In this document: in pieces, positions 33,686-39,865 of the stretch
How positions within the stretch are numbered: position 1 is the first letter of the stretch
Layout of the letters: each line of letters opens with the position of its first letter
Notes under the pieces: model-generated
The model's database searches: none
What the model saw: only the letters and a program-made list of their open reading frames with translations
Told to the model about the DNA's origin: nothing
NCBI GenBank assembly: GCA_937957915.1
Contig: CALGNZ010000005.1
Span: forward strand, 1 to 39,865
DNA: 39,865 nt
Reading direction: 5' to 3'
Source: an uncultured Granulosicoccaceae bacterium
GTDB lineage: Bacteria; Pseudomonadota; Gammaproteobacteria; Granulosicoccales; Granulosicoccaceae
Program-made: the position numbers and the translations under genes

Positions 33686-34648
33686 TTATACCTCCCGCAA
33701 CGCGCGCCCGGTCAGGCGCAGAAATACATCTTCAAGGTTGGCGTGCCTGTGCAGGTACTGTGTGTCTGTAGGTACCGTATCAACAAATGCTTTGGCATCC
33801 TCGGCGTAGACCAGCACGGAATCGCCAATGTCTTCGCAGTCCCATGCTGACTCGTCAAAGCCATCGACGAATGGTTTTTGTACCTCGAATACGTGGCCTT
33901 TTACATGGCGCTCGATCAGTTCGTCAGGCGTGCCGCTGTCCAGAATGCGCCCGTGATCAATAACAATAATGCGGTCGCAAAGGCGTTGAGCCTCATCCAT
34001 ATAGTGGGTTGTTAACAACAGTGTTACGCCACGCTTGCGCAGTGCGATCAGTTGCTTCCAGATCAGTACTCGCGCCTGTGGGTCGAGCCCGGTAGTGGGT
34101 TCATCAAGCACGACCAGTTCGGGGTTTGCCACCAGCGCACGCGCAATAATTAAACGCCGCCGCATACCGCCAGACAATTGCATCACCCGCGCATCGGCGC
34201 GATCAGACAATTGCATAAACTCCAGTAGTTCTGGCACCCGTGCTCGCACCGTCGCGCGATCAACACCAAAGTAGCGGCCATAGACTTCAAGGTTCATGCG
34301 TACTGACAGGTCCGGGTCGAGATTGTCGTCCTGTGGCACCAGCCCGATGCGTGCGAGTTCAGCTCTGGAGAGTTTACGGGCATCACACCCGAGGACCTGA
34401 AGCTCTCCGTCACTTACCGTGGAAAGTCCCATTAGCATGCGCATTGTCGTGGTCTTGCCTGCGCCGTTAGGCCCGAGCAGCCCGATACACTGGCCACGGG
34501 GAACCTCGAACGAAATACCGTCAACAGCGGTAAAGTCACCAAACCGCTTGCGCAGTGCTTTTGCGCTGACAATGGGCTCTGCAGTCTGACGTGCCCCGGT
34601 TTGTATGTTGTCGCTTGTATTGTCGAGACTGGCAGGTTCGTTGATCAT
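33686..34648 (-). CDS. ABC-2 type transporter ATP-binding protein (NodI-like)
   Basis: The 320-residue ATPase has Walker A GPNGAGKT (59-66), signature LSGGMRRRL, Walker B LVVLDEPTTGLDP and the switch His in LLTTHYMDEA. The C-terminal part (from about 240) is the extension seen in NodI/DrrA-type exporters. An N-terminal tail of some 25 residues precedes the ABC domain. It energises the permease encoded directly downstream. The substrate is unknown; the NodI name reflects similarity only, no nodulation genes are near. Confidence 0.87.
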   Translation of the reverse strand: MINEPASLDNTSDNIQTGARQTAEPIVSAKALRKRFGDFTAVDGISFEVPRGQCIGLLGPNGAGKTTTMRMLMGLSTVSDGELQVLGCDARKLSRAELARIGLVPQDDNLDPDLSVRMNLEVYGRYFGVDRATVRARVPELLEFMQLSDRADARVMQLSGGMRRRLIIARALVANPELVVLDEPTTGLDPQARVLIWKQLIALRKRGVTLLLTTHYMDEAQRLCDRIIVIDHGRILDSGTPDELIERHVKGHVFEVQKPFVDGFDESAWDCEDIGDSVLVYAEDAKAFVDTVPTDTQYLHRHANLEDVFLRLTGRALREV

Positions 34649-34760
34649 TTGGCACGCTATGTTGGCTTGAACTGAGCTTGGCGTAATCGCAAACAGATTC
34701 TATGATGGTCCTGTATGTTGCTTTCACGATCATATAGGGCTCGTGTTGTGATGTCTGCAT

Positions 34761-34799
34761 TCTACCATGGTACTGGTAGAGTTCGCTCTGGCGAGCGAA
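34761..34799. repeat. two adjacent short hairpins
   Basis: TCTACCA/TGGTAGA (34761-34767 with 34774-34780, six-base loop) and TTCGCTC/GAGCGAA (34782-34788 with 34793-34799, four-base loop). Both stems are perfect and lie within 45 bases of repeat copy C. Confidence 0.6.
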
Positions 34800-34805
34800 T
34801 GGTGT

Positions 34806-34908
34806 ATCCCTGCCGGGGGCCTTCATTTTTGAAGAAATCAGGAACGAATCAAAAGCCTTTCTGCGGCCAGACGCAGGGTGTTGGTGAGCGACGCGAGGCG
34901 CACCGCAC
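34806..34908 (+). repeat. dispersed intergenic repeat, copy C
   Basis: Starts ATCCCTGCCGGGGGCCTTC and includes AAAGCCTTTCTGCGGCCAGA and GGTGTTGGTGAGCGACGCGA. The central stem is CTGCG (34861-34865) with CGCAG (34872-34876), fully paired around a six-base loop. On plus, opposite to the flanking minus-strand genes. Confidence 0.85.
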
Positions 34909-34936
34909 CTATCGTTCGTGTATCTCTCAATGACTG

Positions 34937-35413
34937 TTAAACGGTATCAGAGTTCTCAGTGTACCGGGTTTGATTGAGTTTCCGCTGTTCCAGTCCGGAT
35001 TCGATCAACTGATACAGTGATGGTATGAGCTTGTCTTTTGCTTCGTCGAGCGTTAGAAAGTGAAAGTTACTGAGCTCGTCGGGTGGTAGTTGAATTGCGG
35101 CGATTTGTTCGGCGCTAAGGACACCTCCATCGAACACGAATAGCAATATTTCTGATAGCTCTTCAGTTTCTTCACGATAATTGAGGCGCAGCAATTGACC
35201 AATCGGGACATCGATGCCCAGTTCCTCCCGTACCTCTCGTTTGCAGGCCTGCTGTGGTGATTCGTTTGCCTCGACTGTGCCGCCAGGTATTTCCCAAACT
35301 GGCTTGTAGGTGGGTACAACGAGCAGCACTTTGCCGTCAGTATTGGTGAACAGTGCGCCCGCTGCTGTGATCTTGCGAGGTAAGGTTTTAGAAAATGTTA
35401 TGTCGTCAATCAT
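34937..35413 (-). CDS. Nudix hydrolase
   Basis: The 158-residue protein carries a full Nudix box, G-x5-E-x7-REV-x-EELG, starting GGTVEANESPQQACKREV, with the metal-binding Glu residues in place. The preceding strand AAGALFTNTDGKVLLVV is typical of the fold. It should hydrolyse a nucleoside diphosphate linked to another group, in the cytoplasm; the substrate cannot be read from the box. The ATG has no clear Shine-Dalgarno. It is alone between repeat copy C and the TSP3-repeat gene. Confidence 0.85.
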   Translation of the reverse strand: MIDDITFSKTLPRKITAAGALFTNTDGKVLLVVPTYKPVWEIPGGTVEANESPQQACKREVREELGIDVPIGQLLRLNYREETEELSEILLFVFDGGVLSAEQIAAIQLPPDELSNFHFLTLDEAKDKLIPSLYQLIESGLEQRKLNQTRYTENSDTV

Positions 35414-35506
35414 ACGGGAACAATAGCACGCTGGTAGAAGAATGTAAGGTCAGGCACGCTACCTGTTTACCTGATTAGAATTTCTGGCAAATTGCAGAAA
35501 GCCCGC

Positions 35507-35557
35507 CGAGATTCCCGCGGCATCGAGATTCCCGCAGCATCGGGATTCCTGACGCAT
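35507..35557 (+). repeat. 17-base tandem repeat, three units
   Basis: Units at 35507-35523 and 35524-35540 differ at one base (CGAGATTCCCGCRGCAT); the third at 35541-35557 is diverged. Located between the Nudix gene and the end of the TSP3-repeat gene. Confidence 0.75.
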
Positions 35558-35627
35558 AAGGTCACACCGGCGGACTGGCATTGGAACCTGAATGGATCAA
35601 TACCAGCAGGTTCTCTATAGGTTGAGT

Positions 35628-38600
35628 TTACGGGTTTGTGATCTGTAGTCCATTGGTGTCACTGTGTGTTACCAGCGTGAGGCTGCCATCGTGGTAGAAC
35701 AAGCCGATCGGGGTATCGTTATACGCTTCACTGGATACCGGTGCCAGATTACTATCGTAGTAGGCCAGCTCGCCGCCGGTGGTGGTAGCGACAATAATAG
35801 CCAGCTGGTCGTTATCGATCCATACCGCCTGATCTACCGATCGGGTAATGGCGCCCATGTGTACCAGATCCGTAGCGTTGAAGTAATCGCCAGAACCGGT
35901 CAGTACCAGGGTGCCATCCGGATTGGTGAAAACCGGACGGTTGAGTCTGAGCGCTGATACGAAAGGTGCATCGCCCTTGCCTGAGATTGCCCCGTCGGCA
36001 GATAGTTCTTCGTATTGCAGATCGTAAGTATAGTTTCCATTATCCATGAAATACAGCCGGTTGTTAGTGCTGTTCCATGAGAATGAATAGGCATTGTCAG
36101 CGTAGCTGGCACTGTCAGTCAGCACTGCGTCTGCACCGTAGTAGTGGATCCCCGCAGAGTAACTGCCATTCGCTGCCCGCACATAATCACCAGCCACGGC
36201 CAGGCTGCCGACCGTGGCTGGCAGCGTTATGAAGTCAATTTCGTCGACAGAATCCGTAGCTGCCAAAGACACATAGGTGACTTTGCCTTTCGGGTAACCC
36301 AGGTATAGCCGGTTATGACTGTTGGAGATAACCATGTGTGTGGGGCTGGTTGTTGCGGTTGGAGTTTCTGTGCCGACGTAGATGGGCTCCAGATAATTCC
36401 CCGCTGTTATGTCCCAGCGGTAAATAAGGTTTGCCTCGGTGTAGAGAATATAAACTATACCGGTGCTGTCGCTGACAGTAATGTTGGGTTGCTCCGTTGG
36501 AATAACGTCTCCATAGTTACAGTGTGTACCATTGCCGTCGGCAAACAGGTAACAGGCTGCATCGGTCGGGTAGGCATCCAGCAGCAAACCGGTGGTTGAG
36601 TCAGATTCACCGTAGCCGCTGTTCCATGCATCCGGGTAACCATCGTTGTCAGAGTCTGTGGAGGCTGCGGCATCAAGTGGAAAGGCATCATCCTCGTTTA
36701 ACACCAAATCATTGTCACTGTCGTCAGAGGGTACAAAGTTATGCAGCGTAATTGCGCCGTCATCGCGAGTCAGAAGATAGTAGGTTCCACTGTCTTCAAA
36801 CAAGCGCACTATTGTTCCCTGATAAGTAATTTCCTCTGTCACTCTCAGATCGGAGGTGTAGCGAGTTAACACCGCCTGGTCATCAATCTGACGCACTGCC
36901 ACCAGGCCATCGGTAGCAGTCCAGCTGAAATCTGCGATATCGCCGTCAATACTACCTGTCCAATCGAGTGTCTCTGCGTCGTATAACTCGCCACTGCCAT
37001 TGACTACTGTATTGCCGTCAGGTGACACCAGTACAGGTGGAGCTGTCGTATAGCTTGAGTTGTATTGGCTGCTTGACTCAAGGCCGATTGTGCCGGTTAA
37101 CGGATCGATTTCGATTGATCGCATGTATGGCGAATCCACATAGTGCAATTGACCTTGCGTATCGTTCCACGCGGAGTGAACGGTTGAGTCCTGCCATTGG
37201 CTGCTATCGAGTAATGTTCCGGTCTCGTCCAGAATAGTGTGGGTGCTACTGCCATACAGGCCAGTCTGGGCGAGCAGGTGGTTACCTGCTGGCGACAGCG
37301 CAGATACCGCGTCTGACAATGTGTAGAGATAAACCGCTTCGTTGGTGGTTGTGTCGAGGTAGTTGATGGCCCCTGACGAGTATCCCAGATAAAGCCTGCC
37401 ATGATTACCGGAGTAGGCAATAGCAGTCAGCGCTGTGTCAGCCGTTGAAAAGGAATTCGGCACCAGGCCAGGTAGTATTGCTCCGGTGATCATATTCACA
37501 CGTAACAATGCGTTGGTATCTTTATTGGCCAGATAGATGATTTGATTGTCATCGCTGGCAAAGAGATCCGCTGTGGCAATCAGTGCGCTGTTACATTCAC
37601 CGTCGGTTGCATCGGCTGCCAGATGGCAGTCAGAGTTGCGTGGCGCTGCATCTACGGTATCTTCAGTGCCATCTGCATCATCATCAAGGTCAGCGTTGTC
37701 GCCTATGCCATCCGAGTCGAGATCGGTTGTTTCTGATGCATCGAGAGGAAAGGCGTCGTAGTAATCGCGCACGCCGTCATTGTCGTCGTCGTTGTCGAAC
37801 CGATCATTTTCGCCATCTCCGTCAGTGTCTACTTCAGGTATATAGCGATTCAGCGGTTCCGGGTCATTGTCATCGGTAAAGCCGTCGTTGTCGTCGTCAT
37901 CGTCTGCATTGTTGCCGATACCGTCGCGATCGGTATCGATTGTTTCAAGTGGATCCAGCGGAAAATCATCCAGCCAGTCATCGGTTCCGTCATTGTCGGA
38001 ATCGTAGTCCCGGTTGTCGCCAATACCATCGGCATCTGAATCAAACTGTTCTGACGGGTTCAACGGAAAAGCGTCGTCAACGTCCGGCACGCCATCATTG
38101 TCATCGTCCTCGTCTGCGTTGTTTCCGATACCGTCGTAGTCACTGTCTACCGCTTCAAGTGGATCTAATGGAAACAAATCGCTGCTGTTGGGAGCGCCGT
38201 CGTTGTCCAGGTCGTCGTCGAGCTCGTCTGCAATTCCATCGTTGTCAAAGTCAGATCTGCTGTTCGGGTTTAGTGGTAAGTCATCTTCTGAATCGGGGGT
38301 ACCGTCTCCGTCGTCGTCGTCATCCTGATTGTTGCCTAAGCCGTCCCCGTCAGTGTCAACTTGCTCGGTCGGGTCAAGTGGATGGGAGTCGAACTGATCC
38401 CGAACGCCGTCGTTGTCATCGTCCGGATCAAGGTTGTCACCCATGCCATCAGAATCGTTATCGCTGTGTTCTGTGGCCACCAGCCGGAACGCATCTTCAG
38501 AGTCGACGTAACCATCATTGTCATCGTCAGTGTCTGCGTTGTTGCCGATGCCGTCGTTGTCGGTATCTGTGTGTTCGTGCGGGTCCAGCGGGAATGCATC

Positions 38601-39865
38601 GAACTGATCAGGTGCACCGTCGTTATCATCGTCAGGGTCGAGGTTGTCACCAATGCCATCCCCGTCGTTGTCGGATGATTCCTGAGCTAATAACTGGAAT
38701 GTGTCGAAGATGTCAGGTACACCGTCGCCGTCGTCATCGTCATCTGCATTGTTACCAATGCCGTCATTATCCGTGTCAGATTGTTCGCTTTGATCGGTAG
38801 GGTGTGAGTCAAACTGATCGGGTGCGCCATCGTTATCGTCATCCGGATCAATGTTGTCACCCAGTCCGTCGCGATCGTTGTCGTTGCTCTCTGTACTGAT
38901 TAAAGGAAATGCATCTTCGCCGTCAGGCACACCGTCGTTATCGTCGTCGCTGTCCTTGTTGTTGCCTATACCATCGTTGTCAGTGTCGATCTGCTCGTTG
39001 GCATCAAACGGGAAGGCATCGAACTGATCGAGCGCGCCGTCGTTATCGTCATCGGTATCGAGGTTGTCGCCAAAGCCATCAGCATCGAAATCACGCGATT
39101 CCGACGGCACAAAATCAAATGCGTCGATACTGTCAATGATGCCATCGTTATCGTCGTCAGGGTCGGCGTTGTTGCCGATGCCGTCGTTGTCGAAATCAAA
39201 TGCTTCTTTTGCATTCAGTGGAAACCTGTCTAGCGCATCTGTAACGCCGTCTTCATCGTCATCATGGTCGAAAACATTGGCAATGCCGTCACCGTCTGTA
39301 TCATCCAGCAGCTGGGCATTATTCTGCAGTACAGCCTGGTTTCCACTGGCGTCGATCGTCATCGTGGCGGAAATGTCATTGGCGATGAAGCTATTTGCCA
39401 GATGCGTCTTTGCACGGTTTGCGTCAACGAGCGTGCTTATATTTGGAATGCTAGAGGTCAGCGCGATGATGGCTGACTGCTCGAACGCTGCGTCGTCCTG
39501 AAAATCTATGCTGGTACCGGCCGCAATATCATGTGCAGTCTCCGGAATGGATATACCGTTGTCGGGGTTGCCGTCTTCATCCATGCTTTGCAACAGTCTG
39601 GACGCGTTAACGACACCGGGGTGATCCAGCGCACTGGTGTCGAACCAGTCGAGCGGTGTCAGTACAGCCTGAGCGGGGATCGTGGGCATCGCCAGCCCAC
39701 CGATAAAAAATGTAATCAGTTCTCCCGGCTGGTACCTGAATTGGCCCTCTGAGTCTGTGGAGCCGCTTTGTTCACCTGCCTGATAGCGAAGATTAGCCAC
39801 CGGACTGTCGATAAACTGCCCGATCAGGAAATCCCCGGGCGGCAGATTTGATGGAGCCTCGTTCG
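35628..39865 (-). CDS. Large TSP3-repeat (calcium-binding) protein with twin propeller-like modules, N-terminus outside window
   Basis: The frame stays open to the right edge, so the GTG at 39800 is not the start; at least 1411 residues are visible. Counting from that GTG: residues 1-160 include the GQFRYQPGELITFFIG segment that often precedes such arrays. Residues 166-721 are thrombospondin type-3-like repeats of the form D-x-D-x-DG-x-GDN-x-D-x-DDDNDG, rich in Asp, which bind calcium in the family. Residues 725-1023 and 1083-1390 are two homologous beta-rich modules of about 300 residues, each opening with C-x10-C (C725/C736, C1083/C1094) and holding GRLYLGY or NRLYLGY and SPDGN or NPDGT strands, suggesting beta-propellers. 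A shorter TSP3 linker joins them. Very likely exported and surface-bound or secreted; the signal would be beyond the window. No C-terminal anchor is seen. Confidence 0.8.
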   Translation of the reverse strand, partial: NEAPSNLPPGDFLIGQFIDSPVANLRYQAGEQSGSTDSEGQFRYQPGELITFFIGGLAMPTIPAQAVLTPLDWFDTSALDHPGVVNASRLLQSMDEDGNPDNGISIPETAHDIAAGTSIDFQDDAAFEQSAIIALTSSIPNISTLVDANRAKTHLANSFIANDISATMTIDASGNQAVLQNNAQLLDDTDGDGIANVFDHDDDEDGVTDALDRFPLNAKEAFDFDNDGIGNNADPDDDNDGIIDSIDAFDFVPSESRDFDADGFGDNLDTDDDNDGALDQFDAFPFDANEQIDTDNDGIGNNKDSDDDNDGVPDGEDAFPLISTESNDNDRDGLGDNIDPDDDNDGAPDQFDSHPTDQSEQSDTDNDGIGNNADDDDDGDGVPDIFDTFQLLAQESSDNDGDGIGDNLDPDDDNDGAPDQFDAFPLDPHEHTDTDNDGIGNNADTDDDNDGYVDSEDAFRLVATEHSDNDSDGMGDNLDPDDDNDGVRDQFDSHPLDPTEQVDTDGDGLGNNQDDDDDGDGTPDSEDDLPLNPNSRSDFDNDGIADELDDDLDNDGAPNSSDLFPLDPLEAVDSDYDGIGNNADEDDDNDGVPDVDDAFPLNPSEQFDSDADGIGDNRDYDSDNDGTDDWLDDFPLDPLETIDTDRDGIGNNADDDDDNDGFTDDNDPEPLNRYIPEVDTDGDGENDRFDNDDDNDGVRDYYDAFPLDASETTDLDSDGIGDNADLDDDADGTEDTVDAAPRNSDCHLAADATDGECNSALIATADLFASDDNQIIYLANKDTNALLRVNMITGAILPGLVPNSFSTADTALTAIAYSGNHGRLYLGYSSGAINYLDTTTNEAVYLYTLSDAVSALSPAGNHLLAQTGLYGSSTHTILDETGTLLDSSQWQDSTVHSAWNDTQGQLHYVDSPYMRSIEIDPLTGTIGLESSSQYNSSYTTAPPVLVSPDGNTVVNGSGELYDAETLDWTGSIDGDIADFSWTATDGLVAVRQIDDQAVLTRYTSDLRVTEEITYQGTIVRLFEDSGTYYLLTRDDGAITLHNFVPSDDSDNDLVLNEDDAFPLDAAASTDSDNDGYPDAWNSGYGESDSTTGLLLDAYPTDAACYLFADGNGTHCNYGDVIPTEQPNITVSDSTGIVYILYTEANLIYRWDITAGNYLEPIYVGTETPTATTSPTHMVISNSHNRLYLGYPKGKVTYVSLAATDSVDEIDFITLPATVGSLAVAGDYVRAANGSYSAGIHYYGADAVLTDSASYADNAYSFSWNSTNNRLYFMDNGNYTYDLQYEELSADGAISGKGDAPFVSALRLNRPVFTNPDGTLVLTGSGDYFNATDLVHMGAITRSVDQAVWIDNDQLAIIVATTTGGELAYYDSNLAPVSSEAYNDTPIGLFYHDGSLTLVTHSDTNGLQITNP
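37638..39305 (-). repeat. TSP3 coding array with 105-base unit and 210-base higher-order period
   Basis: Within the array the motif DTDNDGIGNN or a close variant recurs at residues 202, 272, 342, 412, 482, 552 and 622, exactly 70 apart, with the alternate unit DGxGDNxDPDDDNDGAPDQFD between. In DNA the [GA]AACTGATC anchor occurs at 38391, 38601, 38811 and 39021, each 210 bases apart. Confidence 0.9.

Larger units (their letters stand above)
34649..34936. other. 288-base intergenic stretch with two hairpins and repeat copy C
   Basis: Between the NodI-like start and the Nudix stop. Two adjacent hairpins (34761-34780 and 34782-34799) come directly before repeat copy C. No gene supported. Confidence 0.55.

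Noticed and set aside
37940..38800. 286-residue plus-strand frame opposite the TSP3 array, Arg/His/Cys-rich
   Set aside because: It is the complement of the repetitive Asp-rich coding array; composition is fully explained by the repeats, and it has no Shine-Dalgarno or recognisable domain.
37638..39305. Regular spaced repeats that could suggest a CRISPR array
   Set aside because: The repeats are coding, in one continuous frame with TSP3 motifs, and the period (105/210 bases) and lack of unique spacers do not fit.

Overview
The window is chromosomal DNA of a proteobacterium, most likely a heterotrophic marine gammaproteobacterium. This is inferred from the mix of quaternary-amine uptake, many small catabolic enzymes, a flagellar hook gene and a large calcium-binding-repeat surface protein. 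No rRNA, tRNA, IS element, phage gene or CRISPR array was recognised, and the genus cannot be fixed from the sequence. Both ends cut genes: the C-terminus of a TauD/TfdA-type oxygenase at the left and the N-terminus of a TSP3-repeat protein at the right.

Left part (1-9140): after the oxygenase fragment and a 635-base intergenic stretch carrying a degenerate direct-repeat/hairpin structure comes a betaine-type ABC transporter. The binding protein and a double-length permease lie on the minus strand; the ATPase is divergent on the plus strand. The ATPase is followed in the same direction by a carnitine/betaine-type Rieske oxygenase, a metallo-beta-lactamase-fold hydrolase and a class-III aminotransferase. 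I read this as uptake and breakdown of a quaternary ammonium compound; the substrate is not known and no Rieske reductase is present here.

Middle (9141-16061, minus strand): an EamA exporter, a protein with two FabA-like hot-dog segments, an isolated flagellar hook protein (FlgE family), a GluR0-like glutamate-receptor/potassium-channel protein, a DUF423 membrane protein and a predicted AAA ATPase. Then, on plus, a DUF3604 protein sits 27 bases upstream of a copper amine oxidase (16135-20490), a probable two-gene operon.

Right-middle (20801-32862): monoacylglycerol-lipase-like hydrolase, MmgE/PrpD protein, M24 peptidase, a LuxR-type HTH joined to a catalytically degenerate alpha/beta-hydrolase domain, a D-2-hydroxyacid dehydrogenase, an M48 membrane protease, a lipoprotein hydrolase with a TAP-like C-terminus, a ketopantoate-reductase homologue carrying a seven-residue tandem repeat, and an FKBP prolyl isomerase.

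Right end (32909-39865, minus strand): an ABC-2 exporter pair of the NodI/NodJ type, a Nudix hydrolase, and a protein of more than 1400 residues with a strictly periodic 35/70-residue TSP3 array followed by two duplicated propeller-like modules.

The clearest undescribed element is a family of about 100-170-base intergenic repeats, four copies in this window (near 11.6, 20.6, 24.8 and 34.85 kb), with a central hairpin whose stem is supported by covariation.
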